DNA of 64,000 nt from NCBI RefSeq assembly GCF_001429045.1, contig NZ_LMHY01000029.1, forward strand, positions 513,869 through 577,868, written 5' to 3'. Origin of the DNA: Pseudomonas sp. Root71 (lineage in GTDB: Bacteria; Pseudomonadota; Gammaproteobacteria; Pseudomonadales; Pseudomonadaceae). Below the pieces are notes generated by a model. The model saw only the letters and a program-made list of their open reading frames with translations, did no database searches and was not told the DNA's origin. A program made the position numbers and the translations under genes. Shown piece after piece: positions 1-7,743 of this stretch (positions are counted from its first letter, which is position 1; each line of letters starts with the position of its first letter).

Positions 1-39
1 GGCCAGAGCCAGAGCAGAGAATTTCAGAACGTTGTTCAT
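1..39 (-). CDS. oprI: Major outer membrane lipoprotein I (OprI), N-terminal 13 codons only
   Basis: Only the first 13 codons lie in the window; they read MNNVLKFSALALA, the signal-peptide start of the abundant Pseudomonas Lpp-type lipoprotein OprI. The lipobox and the helical, peptidoglycan-bound part lie beyond the left edge. A ribosome site AAGGGGA sits 6 bases before the ATG. The identification rests on this short but characteristic leader and on the neighbourhood, because oprI lies next to the efp/ohr block in P. aeruginosa. In this family the mature protein is a small trimeric lipoprotein tethering outer membrane to cell wall. Confidence 0.8.
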   Translation of the reverse strand, partial: MNNVLKFSALALA

Positions 40-106
40 CGTGTTCCCCTTCAAGGACTTTCTATTAAGTAGCTATCTCCTCCGATTGAGGAAATAGCCG
101 GCGTAC

Positions 107-134
107 ATACTACCCATTACTTGTAGTAAGTAAA
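107..134 (-). promoter_or_regulatory. Possible sigma-70 promoter of oprI
   Basis: On the minus strand TTTACT (plus 129-134) and TAGTAT (plus 107-112) are separated by 16 bases. They would give a transcript start near 100 and a leader of about 60 nt. The surrounding 61-240 is AT-rich. This is inference from the matches; no other element is visible. Confidence 0.3.
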
Positions 135-401
135 ACTGACGTGACGCAAGAAGCAAAAAAAATTGTAGGCGTTGATTCTTTTTCGAGCAACTTTTAACTG
201 AATTGTTTAAAAAATATCCAGCTGCAAGGCCCGTGGCTGAGCGAGCTGATGAGAAAAAGTTCCTGCGACACGGCGCTGTTTTTCAGTCTGGCTAAAGTCC
301 GCCTACATGGATTCGTCTACACTTTTGTTCGGCTTTTGTGTGGCGCCTCTCAATATCTTTCTCGATGTTCAGGTGACTTTAACAACGGGCGCTCGTCTTA
401 A

Positions 402-640
402 GTCTCAACATCCGGCAATGTACAGGCTATCGACCCCGAGCGATCTTGGGTCGAACCAATCCTGCGTGATCCGGAGCAGCACCCGCCAACCCGCACGATG
501 ACGAGCGCACCTTGAGCATTTCCGCCAATGGTGCCTACTATTTGTACGTGCTCGGTAGCGCGAGATCGGTGCAGCTCTTCTCGGTGTCCATTCAGGCACG
601 GGGTGGCGTAGATGTTCCTTCGCCGGAAAAACATCGGTAA
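402..640 (+). pseudogene. Possible frameshifted remnant of a small protein gene
   Basis: Two overlapping open stretches in different frames look protein-like. One runs 402 to about 500 (includes AIDPERSWVEPILRDPEQ). The other runs from about 497 to the TAA at 638-640 (includes SISANGAYYLYVLGS and VQLFSVSIQA). Joining them needs one frameshift near 490-500. No start with a ribosome site is visible upstream. I do not recognise the family. It could be a decayed gene or chance. The rest of 61-677 shows no other gene. Confidence 0.25.
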
Positions 641-677
641 GGTAGGGGTCGGAATTCCAGACCCGCGAGGAGTAGTG

Positions 678-965
678 ATGAGCGAGGCGTTGTCCATCCA
701 CCATGACCAGGCTGGTCATCAGTTCGAGACCAATGTGGACGGTCATCGTGCCTATCTGACCTATATGGATCTGGGGAAGCAGACCCTGGATATCTATCGC
801 ACCTTCGTGCCCAACGCATTGCGTGGTCGCGGTATTGCGGCAGCCTTGACCGAGAAGGCGCTGGAGTACGCTGACGAAATGGGCTACACCGTCATCCCGT
901 CGTGCTCCTACGTCGAGCGCTACATGGAGCGTCACCAGCGGCATGCGGCCAAGCTGAGTCAGTGA
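678..965 (+). CDS. Small GNAT-family N-acetyltransferase (YjdJ type)
   Basis: A 95-residue one-domain GNAT protein. Visible features are the beta strand TYMDL, the pocket sequence TFVPNALRGRGIAAALTEKA, which contains the R-G-x-G-I/A acetyl-CoA pyrophosphate loop, and the C-terminal PSCSYVERYMERH typical of the short YjdJ/GTT1-like class (Pfam GNAT_acetyltr_2-like). Family members transfer acetyl from acetyl-CoA, but the substrate is generally unknown. The ATG at 678 was chosen because GAGGAG lies 5 bases upstream; an in-frame ATG at 612 has no ribosome site. It is monocistronic and ends 20 bases before a bidirectional terminator shared with the DAHP synthase gene. Confidence 0.85.
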   Translation: MSEALSIHHDQAGHQFETNVDGHRAYLTYMDLGKQTLDIYRTFVPNALRGRGIAAALTEKALEYADEMGYTVIPSCSYVERYMERHQRHAAKLSQ

Positions 966-986
966 CCTTCAACAAAACGAACGCAT

Positions 987-1019
987 AAAAAAACGCCGGG
1001 TTCAGCCCGGCGTTTTTTT
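987..1019. terminator. Bidirectional intrinsic terminator
   Basis: A 7-bp GC stem (994-1000 pairing with 1006-1012) with loop TTCAG is flanked by an A run on the left and seven T on the right. It can serve both the GNAT gene (+) and the DAHP synthase gene (-). Confidence 0.9.
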
Positions 1020-1050
1020 GTTTGCGCTTTTTGCGCCGCCAGACAGGCGA

Positions 1051-2127
1051 TCAGCTGCGATCGCGTTTAGGCAGCACGTCCTTGAGCTTGGCATGCATGC
1101 TGCGCAAGGTGTTTTCGGTCGCGGTCCAGTCGATGCAGGCGTCGGTGATCGACACGCCATATTGCAGGTCGGCGAGGTCTTTCGGGATCGCCTGGGCGCC
1201 CCAGTTCAGGTGGCTTTCTACCATCAGGCCGATGATCGACTTGTTGCCTTCGAGGATCTGGTTGGCGACGTTCTCCATCACCAGCGGTTGCAGGGCCGGA
1301 TCCTTGTTGGAGTTGGCGTGGCTGCAATCGACCATGATGTTCGGCTTGATCTTCGCCTTGTTCAGCGCCTGCTCGCAGAGCGCAACACTGACCGAATCGT
1401 AGTTCGGCTTGCCGTTGCCGCCGCGCAGCACCACGTGACCGTAGGCATTGCCCTTGGTGGTCACGATCGACACGCCACCTTCCTGGTTGATGCCCAGGAA
1501 GCGGTGCGGGCTGGAAACCGACTGCAGGGCGTTGATCGCCACGGTCAGGCCGCCATCGGTGCCATTCTTGAAGCCGACGGCCGAGGACAGGCCGGAGGCC
1601 ATTTCACGGTGCGTCTGGGATTCGGTGGTGCGCGCGCCGATGGCCGACCAGCTGATCAGGTCCTGCAAGTATTGCGGGGAGATCGGGTCGAGGGCTTCGG
1701 TGGCGGTCGGCAGGCCTTTTTCGGCCAGGTCCAGCAGCAACTGGCGACCGATGTGCAAGCCGTCCTGGATCTTGAACGAGTCGTCCAGGTAAGGGTCGTT
1801 GATCAAGCCTTTCCAGCCGACGGTGGTACGTGGCTTCTCGAAATACACGCGCATGACCAGATACAGGGTATCGGACACTTCGGCAGCGAGCACCTTCAGG
1901 CGCTCGGCATATTCGTGGGCGGCCTTGATGTCGTGGATCGAGCAAGGCCCGATCACGACGAACAGGCGGTGGTCGGTGCCGTCCAGAATGTTGCGAATGA
2001 CTTCGCGGCCCTTGGTGACGGTGCGCAGTGCGGCGTCGCTCAGGGGAATATCGCGCTTGAGCTGATCGGGAGTGATCAGAGTCTCGTTGGAGGCGACGTT
2101 TAGGTCGTTGATCGGTAAATCAGCCAT
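1051..2127 (-). CDS. 3-deoxy-7-phosphoheptulonate synthase, class I (AroF/G/H type)
   Basis: This 358-residue cytosolic enzyme condenses phosphoenolpyruvate with erythrose 4-phosphate, the first step of the shikimate pathway. Its length is that of E. coli AroF/AroG/AroH. Diagnostic motifs are GPCSIHD (metal/PEP site) near residue 61, RVYFEKPRTTVGWKG, GARTTESQTHRE, FKNGTDG and the metal ligands in VDCSHANS. The start is the ATG at 2125-2127. Which aromatic amino acid inhibits it cannot be read safely from sequence. A second, unrelated class II enzyme lies at 16324-17670. In PAO1 the homologue sits beside the 5'-nucleotidase/usp/cysB genes, as here. Confidence 0.95.
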   Translation of the reverse strand: MADLPINDLNVASNETLITPDQLKRDIPLSDAALRTVTKGREVIRNILDGTDHRLFVVIGPCSIHDIKAAHEYAERLKVLAAEVSDTLYLVMRVYFEKPRTTVGWKGLINDPYLDDSFKIQDGLHIGRQLLLDLAEKGLPTATEALDPISPQYLQDLISWSAIGARTTESQTHREMASGLSSAVGFKNGTDGGLTVAINALQSVSSPHRFLGINQEGGVSIVTTKGNAYGHVVLRGGNGKPNYDSVSVALCEQALNKAKIKPNIMVDCSHANSNKDPALQPLVMENVANQILEGNKSIIGLMVESHLNWGAQAIPKDLADLQYGVSITDACIDWTATENTLRSMHAKLKDVLPKRDRS

Positions 2128-2314
2128 CGTTTACTCGTCAGGTCACGGGTGCCGGCCGCCAGCGAACCCGCGCGGCGGAGCACAGCAAATTAAGCGCGTC
2201 GGGGAGCCGAACCTTAGCGCGTTACACCGTGGCTCGACAATGGGCAGACGCCGGTTTGGTGGGGTTTCGCAGTCAGTTTCCCTGCCGCGAGGCGCAAATC
2301 GATCAAGAATGCCT

Positions 2315-2791
2315 CTATTCCAGCACCGGCTGCGCAAAAGCCTTGCGCACCGAGTCGTGAGAGAACTCGTCGGCATGCTCCTGGACCCATTCGAGGGCCA
2401 GGGCCTGGATATCCTGCAAGTCTTCGTGGGTGTCATGCAGGCGGCAGTAGCGTTCGATCTGGCACACCTGCTCGCCCATTCGGGCGCTGAACAGCGTTTG
2501 TTCGTCGACGAAAGCGATGCCTACCAGATAACCACGCTTGCGTCGCAGGCACCAGGCCACATAGCCCAGGTAGCGCATGTCCGGGTTCACGGTCGGCATG
2601 CGTACCTCCAGCGCCGTGCCGTGGCGCCACGCGCGGTGATAATTGCAAGCCATGCCCCCGAGGCTGATAGTGTGCAGCTGTCGTCGCGAAATACACTCAG
2701 GTTTCAGTAACGTTAACTCGACAGGCACATCGTCAGGGTGAGGAATGAATCGTCCCATGAACACAGACTCCATGTGTCGGCCATCTGACAT
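2315..2791 (-). CDS. PilZ-domain-like protein
   Basis: A 158-residue protein whose residues about 10-100 resemble a PilZ c-di-GMP-binding barrel: ISRRQLHTISLGGMACNY contains the RxxxR/D-x-S-x-x-G-like patch in divergent form (I-S-L-G-G in place of D-x-S-x-x-G), followed by barrel strands (YLGYVAWCLRRKRGYLVGIAF). A helical C-terminus follows. Because the canonical arginines and aspartate are only partly present, nucleotide binding is uncertain. The start at 2791 is preceded by GAGGGAAC. The first 47 bases overlap, antiparallel, the 5' end of the thioredoxin-like gene. The function is not established; a c-di-GMP-responsive adaptor is plausible. Confidence 0.7.
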   Translation of the reverse strand: MSDGRHMESVFMGRFIPHPDDVPVELTLLKPECISRRQLHTISLGGMACNYHRAWRHGTALEVRMPTVNPDMRYLGYVAWCLRRKRGYLVGIAFVDEQTLFSARMGEQVCQIERYCRLHDTHEDLQDIQALALEWVQEHADEFSHDSVRKAFAQPVLE

Positions 2792-3143
2792 TGTTCCCTC
2801 CAGTATAGTGGTCGAATTGGAACTGACCGATTTTGACGTCGACCAACGGCTGCTGGCGATGAGCGGTGTATCGCTGGTTATTTTCACCAGTGTCGGCTGC
2901 GCCGGTTGCCGTTTTGCCCGCGAGCAATTGCCGACACTCGACCTGGCAGTCGATCGACTGTGCTGGATCGATGCCGGCAACAACGGCGGGGTGGTCGAGC
3001 GTTATCAGGTCTTTCACTTGCCGGCGCTGTTTGTCGTTCGCGACGGCGAATTCTTTGGAGCACTGAAATCGCGCCTGACCGACATCGAGCTCAATCGGGC
3101 TGTGCGCCAGGCGCTGAGTCGAACAGCAGAGGAGTTGCCATGA
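2745..3143 (+). CDS. Thioredoxin-fold protein with CxxC active site
   Basis: About 132 residues if started at the ATG at 2745; ATGs at 2757 and 2772 or the GTG at 2808 are alternatives and none has a convincing ribosome site. The thioredoxin-like part begins around residue 25: LVIFTSVGCAGCRFAREQLP carries the CxxC dithiol (CAGC), then the cis-proline region FHLPALFVVRDGEF. There is no signal peptide, so it is likely cytoplasmic. Its stop overlaps the ATG of the ketopantoate-reductase-like gene (ATGA), so the two are translationally coupled. The role is probably thiol-disulfide exchange; the partner is unknown. Confidence 0.75.
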   Translation: MNRPMNTDSMCRPSDIVPSSIVVELELTDFDVDQRLLAMSGVSLVIFTSVGCAGCRFAREQLPTLDLAVDRLCWIDAGNNGGVVERYQVFHLPALFVVRDGEFFGALKSRLTDIELNRAVRQALSRTAEELP

Positions 3144-4093
3144 TGGGAGCAGTTGCCAGGCCGACGGTCGGCATTATCGGGACCGGCGCAATCGGCGGTT
3201 TCTACGGGGTGATGCTGGCGCGTGCCGGTTTTGATGTGCATTTTCTGCTGCGCAGCGAGTTTTGCGCTGTGTCCGAGCACGGGTTGCAAGTCGATAGCGC
3301 GCCCCACGGTGCGCTGAAACTGAATCCGGTGCAGGCTTATTCGAACGCTGAAGACATGCCGCCCTGCGACTGGCTGCTGGTGGGGGCGAAAACCACCAGC
3401 AACGCCGATCTGGCACCCGCCATCCTGCAGGCGGCGGCACCGAACGCCAAGGTACTGCTGCTGCAAAACGGACTGGATGTCGAAGACAGCCTGCGCGCGT
3501 TGCTCCCCGATTCGCTGCATGTGCTCGGAGGGCTGTGCTACATCTGCGTCCATCGCGAGGCGCCGGGCGTCATTACCCATCAGGCGCTGGGCGCGGTGCA
3601 TGTGGGTTATCACAGCGGTCCCGCCGATGGGCCGGCACGCAGCGCAATTGTCGAGGAGGGCGTCGGACTTTTTCGCAGCGCCGGCCTCGATTCCCAGGCC
3701 ATGGCGAATTTACATCAGGCGCGTTGGCAAAAACTGGTCTGGAATATCCCTTACAACGGTCTCTCGGTTTTGCTGGGGGCGAGCACTACACCGTTGATGG
3801 CCGATGCCGACAGCCGCGAGCTGGTCAAGGCGCTGATGGCTGAAGTGGTGCAAGGCGCTGTTGCCTGCGGGCACGACGTACCGGCAGGGTATGCCGAGCA
3901 TTTGTTCATGGTGACCGAGAAAATGCCCGACTACTGGCCGAGCATGTACCACGATTATTTGCACAAGCGACCGCTGGAACTGGCCGCGATTTACGCCCGG
4001 CCTTTGGCGGCGGCGAAGGCAGCCGGGTGTGAAATGCCACGCATCGAGGCCTTGTATCGCAGTTTGAGTTTCATTGATCGACGCAACACCTGA
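3140..4093 (+). CDS. 2-dehydropantoate 2-reductase family protein (PanE/ApbA)
   Basis: A 317-residue NADPH-dependent reductase of the ketopantoate reductase fold. The N-terminal Rossmann motif GIIGTGAIGGFYG gives the dinucleotide site. The catalytic-lysine region KTTSN and the C-terminal helical-domain segment QARWQKLVWNIPYN are family-typical. The family reduces ketopantoate to pantoate in coenzyme A synthesis. Pseudomonas carries several paralogues, so this copy may act on another 2-oxo acid. The start at 3140 overlaps the preceding stop; the ribosome site GAGGAG lies inside the thioredoxin gene. Confidence 0.85.
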   Translation: MMGAVARPTVGIIGTGAIGGFYGVMLARAGFDVHFLLRSEFCAVSEHGLQVDSAPHGALKLNPVQAYSNAEDMPPCDWLLVGAKTTSNADLAPAILQAAAPNAKVLLLQNGLDVEDSLRALLPDSLHVLGGLCYICVHREAPGVITHQALGAVHVGYHSGPADGPARSAIVEEGVGLFRSAGLDSQAMANLHQARWQKLVWNIPYNGLSVLLGASTTPLMADADSRELVKALMAEVVQGAVACGHDVPAGYAEHLFMVTEKMPDYWPSMYHDYLHKRPLELAAIYARPLAAAKAAGCEMPRIEALYRSLSFIDRRNT

Positions 4094-4118
4094 GTCGACC
4101 GACCTGAGGGGGAAGGGC

Positions 4119-5024
4119 ATGCCAAAGGCAATTGACGAAAAGCTGGTGCTGGCGATTTCTTCGCGGGCGCTGTTCGACCTGAGCGAAAGCCACAAGGTCT
4201 ACCTGTCGAGTGGCGTCGAAGCGTACCGGCAGTATCAGATCGAACACGAAGACGAAATCCTCGAGCCCGGCGATGCCTTCCCGTTGGTGCAGAAACTCCT
4301 GAACCTCAACAACAGCCTCGGCCGCGCCCGGGTCGAGGTGATTCTGGTGTCGCGCAACAGCGCCGACACCGGGCTGCGGGTGTTCAACTCGATTGACCAC
4401 TACGGGCTGGCGATTTCCCGCGCGGCCTTTGTCGGCGGGCGCAGTCCGTATCCCTACCTCAAGGCTTTTGGCTGCGACCTGTTTCTCTCGACCCACGCTG
4501 AAGACGTGCGCAATGCGCTGGACGCCGGGTTCGCGGCAGCGACCATTCTGTCGGGCGGTGCCAGCCGTGCGGCCAGCGACGAGTTGCGCATTGCCTTCGA
4601 CGGAGACGCGGTGCTGTTTTCCGATGAGTCGGAGCGCATTTATCAGGCCGGTGGTCTGGAAGCCTTTCAGGCCAGCGAACGTGAGGCCGCCCGCGAGCCG
4701 TTGCGCGGAGGGCCGTTCAAGGGCTTTCTCGCAGCCCTCAATCTGTTGCAACGTGAGTTCCCGGAGGACGCCTGTCCGATCCGTACCGCGCTGGTCACGG
4801 CACGATCGGCACCGGCCCATGAGCGGGTCATTCGCACGTTGCGTGAATGGGACATCCGTCTCGACGAGTCGCTGTTCCTCGGCGGCCTGACCAAATCGGC
4901 CTTTCTCGAAGCCTTCGCGGCCGACGTGTTTTTCGACGATCAGGCCGGCCACTGCGAATTGGCCCGTGAAGTCGTCGCCACCGGTCATGTGCCCCATGGC
5001 ATAAGCAACGAGCAAAAGGTTTAA
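4119..5024 (+). CDS. Cytosolic 5'-nucleotidase (NT5C1-like)
   Basis: A 301-residue member of the 5'-nucleotidase family PF06189, related to animal cN-I. Typical segments are VLAISSRALFDLSESH (nucleophile region), NSLGRARVEVILVSRNSADTG, RAAFVGGRSPYPYLKAF, DLFLSTHAEDVRNAL and LGGLTKSAFLEAFAADVFFDD. Members dephosphorylate nucleoside monophosphates in the cytosol. The start at 4119 follows a strong purine-rich site (GAGGGGGAAGGG) and excludes the upstream in-frame ATG at 4074. It lies 25 bases after the PanE-like gene and is probably in the same operon. Confidence 0.9.
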   Translation: MPKAIDEKLVLAISSRALFDLSESHKVYLSSGVEAYRQYQIEHEDEILEPGDAFPLVQKLLNLNNSLGRARVEVILVSRNSADTGLRVFNSIDHYGLAISRAAFVGGRSPYPYLKAFGCDLFLSTHAEDVRNALDAGFAAATILSGGASRAASDELRIAFDGDAVLFSDESERIYQAGGLEAFQASEREAAREPLRGGPFKGFLAALNLLQREFPEDACPIRTALVTARSAPAHERVIRTLREWDIRLDESLFLGGLTKSAFLEAFAADVFFDDQAGHCELAREVVATGHVPHGISNEQKV

Positions 5025-5119
5025 GCCCGCCGTTCAATGCGTTGCGCCGGACGCCGCAGTCGCCAAGGCACTGCTAAGCTGAATCAAATCTGCGCCATGT
5101 TGGCAGTCGAGGAGGTCAT

Positions 5120-5623
5120 ATGATTCGTTCGATGCTGTATGCCACTGACCTTGGCCTGTACGCGCCCGTGGTGATGCAGCATGCCCTGGAACTGGCCAGG
5201 ACCTTCAATGCCAGTTTGTATGTCGTGCATGCGGTTGAACCCATGGGGTTGTTTGCCGAATCGGTGCTGCAAAGTTATCTCGATGAACAGGCGCTGAACG
5301 AGTTTCACAGCCAGGGCCTGAATACGGTGATCGCCAGTATTGAGCAGCGGGTGCTCGACAGTTTTCGTGAGGAGTTGGGGGATGAGGGGGAGCACGATCT
5401 GGAGCGGATTCAGGCTGTACGGGTGCTGCAGGGCGATCCGTCGCAGGTGATTCTGGACCAGGCGCAGAAACTCTCCGTGGATTTGTTGATCGTAGGTAGT
5501 CACAGCCACGGTGCCGGTGCGGAAACGCCTTTGGGGCGAACCGCCGCCCGTGTGTTGCAACTGTCCAAGGTGCCGGTCTATCTGGTGCCGCTGGTGCAAC
5601 GTCGTCGCCAAGGGGACCGCTAG
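5120..5623 (+). CDS. Universal stress protein, single UspA domain
   Basis: 167 residues forming one Usp fold. The N-terminal strand MIRSMLYATDLGLYAP and the C-terminal nucleotide-binding loop VGSHSHGAGAETPLGRTAARVL match the G-x2-G-x9-G-S/T pattern of ATP-binding Usp proteins, ending in VPVYLVP. A good GGAGG site precedes the ATG. It lies between the 5'-nucleotidase gene and cysB, an order I recall from PAO1. Role: small cytosolic stress-survival protein; the precise target is unknown. Confidence 0.9.
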   Translation: MIRSMLYATDLGLYAPVVMQHALELARTFNASLYVVHAVEPMGLFAESVLQSYLDEQALNEFHSQGLNTVIASIEQRVLDSFREELGDEGEHDLERIQAVRVLQGDPSQVILDQAQKLSVDLLIVGSHSHGAGAETPLGRTAARVLQLSKVPVYLVPLVQRRRQGDR

Positions 5624-5736
5624 GACACGAATAGTGGCAATCTGATAAAAAAGTTCTAGATTTATTCTTCGTGCCATTAATATAGTTATATATCGTCGCT
5701 GATGCCCGTGGCGTCTACCTGCTTTGAGGGATTCAT

Positions 5737-6711
5737 ATGAAGCTTCAACAATTGCGCTACATCTGGGAAGTGGCGCACCACGACCTCAACGTTTCCGCTA
5801 CAGCCCAAAGCCTTTACACCTCTCAACCCGGCATCAGCAAACAGATCCGTCTGCTGGAAGACGAACTGGGCGTCGAGGTTTTTGCTCGCAGCGGCAAGCA
5901 CCTGACCCGCGTTACCCCGGCCGGCGAGCGCATCATCACCACTGCTGGCGAGATTCTGCGCAAGGTTGAAAGCATCAAGCAGATCGCCCAGGAATTCTCC
6001 AACGAGAAGAAAGGCACCCTGTCGATTGCCACCACTCACACCCAGGCGCGTTATGCGTTGCCGCCGGTAATCAGCAATTTCATCAAGCAATACCCGGACG
6101 TTGCCCTGCACATGCACCAGGGATCGCCGATGCAAATCGCCGAAATGGCGGCTGACGGCACCGTGGATTTCGCCATTGCCACCGAAGCGCTCGAGCTGTT
6201 CGGTGATCTGGTGATGATGCCGTGCTACCGCTGGAACCGTTGCGTGGTCGTGCCTCAGGGCCACCCGCTGACCAAACTGTCGAAACTGACCCTCGAAGCC
6301 CTGGCCGAATACCCGATCGTGACGTACGTGTTCGGTTTTACCGGCCGTTCGAAACTCGACGAAGCCTTCAGCCATCGCGGCCTGACGCCGAAAGTGGTGT
6401 TCACCGCCGCCGACGCCGACGTGATCAAAACCTATGTTCGCCTGGGTCTGGGCGTGGGCATCGTGGCGAAAATGGCTGTCGATACCAAGCTCGACAGCGA
6501 CCTGGTGGTACTCGATGCCAGCGAACTGTTCGAGTCCAGCGTGACCAAGATCGGCTTCCGTCGCGGCACCTTCCTGCGGGGTTTCATGTGCGACTTCATC
6601 GAGAAGTTTGCGCCGCACCTGACCCGCGAAGTCATGGCCAAGGCCATTCAGTGCCACAATAAGCAAGAGTTGGAAGAGCTGTTCGAAGGCGTAGAACTGC
6701 CCGTTCACTGA
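5737..6711 (+). CDS. cysB: LysR-type regulator of cysteine biosynthesis, CysB
   Basis: 324 residues, the exact length of CysB. The N-terminal winged helix (MKLQQLRYIWEVAHHDLNVS... SQPGISKQIRLLEDELG) and the inducer domain with TTHTQARYALP and FGFTGRSKLDEAF are nearly invariant in CysB orthologues. In the family it activates sulfate uptake and reduction genes in response to N-acetylserine. Its own promoter lies in the AT-rich 5624-5736. The start ATG follows a TTGAGGGATTCAT site. Confidence is high because CysB is strongly conserved and distinct from other LysR proteins. Confidence 0.97.
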   Translation: MKLQQLRYIWEVAHHDLNVSATAQSLYTSQPGISKQIRLLEDELGVEVFARSGKHLTRVTPAGERIITTAGEILRKVESIKQIAQEFSNEKKGTLSIATTHTQARYALPPVISNFIKQYPDVALHMHQGSPMQIAEMAADGTVDFAIATEALELFGDLVMMPCYRWNRCVVVPQGHPLTKLSKLTLEALAEYPIVTYVFGFTGRSKLDEAFSHRGLTPKVVFTAADADVIKTYVRLGLGVGIVAKMAVDTKLDSDLVVLDASELFESSVTKIGFRRGTFLRGFMCDFIEKFAPHLTREVMAKAIQCHNKQELEELFEGVELPVH

Positions 6712-6726
6712 CAGCGTTTCTGCCGG

Positions 6727-7209
6727 TCAAACCACCTCGGTGACAGCGAACTGTTGCCGAGCGCCTGCCACCATGATCTCCACCTCATCGCCCTCGAACT
6801 TGCCCAGCAGGCTTTTGCCCAGCGGTGAGCGCGGGGTGATGACGGTAATCAGTTGCCCCACCAGGTCGACCTTCAGCCCGGCTGCATCGGGGGCCAGAAA
6901 CAGCCATTGTTCGCGCCCCTTTTCGTCCTCCAGCCCCAGCAGCGCGCCCACTTCGATGCCCCGCTGATCGTCATACGGGCGCAGGGCCAGGTTCTGGCAG
7001 AGGCTCAGTGACTGGCGAATTTCCTCGACCCGCCTGGCCTGCCCGGCCGCGAGATAGGACGCTTCCAGCCCCAGGGTGTCGTACTTGTTCTCGGCGATGT
7101 TTTCTTCGTGGGTTGCCGTTTCGTAGGCGGTTTGCGCGGCGCGCTCGGCGATGTCGAGATCGATCCGCAGCTTGTCGAGAATCAGTTGGTGGACGGTTTG
7201 CTTATTCAT
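6727..7209 (-). CDS. GreA/GreB-family transcript cleavage factor-like protein
   Basis: 160 residues with the Gre arrangement: an N-terminal helical coiled coil (about 1-75, with ENIAENKYDT... LEASYLAAGQARRVEEI replacing the D-L-S-E-N-A-E-Y tip of GreA) and a C-terminal FKBP-like barrel (GREQWLFLAPDAAGLKV... SPLGKSLLGKFEGDEVEI). The S-P-L-G-x-x-L-L-G-K motif is diagnostic of the Gre C-domain. It is distinct from housekeeping GreA/GreB and is probably a third paralogue whose activity is unknown. The ATG at 7209 lies three bases after the stop of the upstream membrane-protein gene, indicating an operon. Confidence 0.8.
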   Translation of the reverse strand: MNKQTVHQLILDKLRIDLDIAERAAQTAYETATHEENIAENKYDTLGLEASYLAAGQARRVEEIRQSLSLCQNLALRPYDDQRGIEVGALLGLEDEKGREQWLFLAPDAAGLKVDLVGQLITVITPRSPLGKSLLGKFEGDEVEIMVAGARQQFAVTEVV

Positions 7210-7211
7210 GA

Positions 7212-7619
7212 TCAATCGCAGAATTGCAGGACGTTGGCGCGGCTTTTTTCGCTGGGTGCAGTCCGGTCCTGTTGCAGCCAGAACTGACAGTTCGGGTTGG
7301 CCAGGTTGCGACTGCTGCCGCGTGCCTGATCAAGTCGTTGCTGCTGTTCGTTCTTGCGCAGGTTTTCTTCTTGCTCGAACAGCGGGCTCTGTGACGGAAT
7401 GTTCGGCAGCGGTTGAGCCACTGCAGGTGGTTGGGCCAGTTGCTCTACCGCTGCCGCGATCGGGGCGAGTTGCTCGCTGAACAGCAGGCGCGACGCGAGC
7501 CAGCAGGTCAACACAATGGCAATGAACCCGAGCCACATGCCGAGGGCGATACTGCCTGTCAGTTGCAGGGCGCTAAGGCTGATCGGGAAGGATCGGCGCG
7601 GAGTGGGGCTGTGGGGCAT
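7212..7619 (-). CDS. Conserved single-pass membrane protein of unknown function
   Basis: 135 residues, not recognised. A hydrophobic helix at about 19-48 (LTGSIALGMWLGFIAIVLTCWLAS) is followed by a proline- and glutamine-rich segment and a charged coiled-coil stretch (about 83-100), with cysteines near the end (NCQFWL, LQFCD). The topology suggests an inner membrane anchor with a periplasmic tail. It is the first gene of a two-gene unit with the GreA/B-like gene. A GGAGGCAACC site precedes the ATG. Confidence 0.7.
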   Translation of the reverse strand: MPHSPTPRRSFPISLSALQLTGSIALGMWLGFIAIVLTCWLASRLLFSEQLAPIAAAVEQLAQPPAVAQPLPNIPSQSPLFEQEENLRKNEQQQRLDQARGSSRNLANPNCQFWLQQDRTAPSEKSRANVLQFCD

Positions 7620-7743
7620 GGTTGCCTCCTGGCGAAAGGTGACTGGCGGGTAGCGATTGTCGCATGAAGAATAATCGCCGTCGGCTCTTCTGCACGGGGT
7701 AATTTATGCGGACAATCGGCGCCTTTGCCAACGGGAACCTGGT

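Noticed and set aside
1018..2103. Long plus-strand open frame antisense to the class I DAHP synthase
   Set aside because: It mirrors the codon periodicity of the real gene, has no ribosome site and encodes no recognisable protein.
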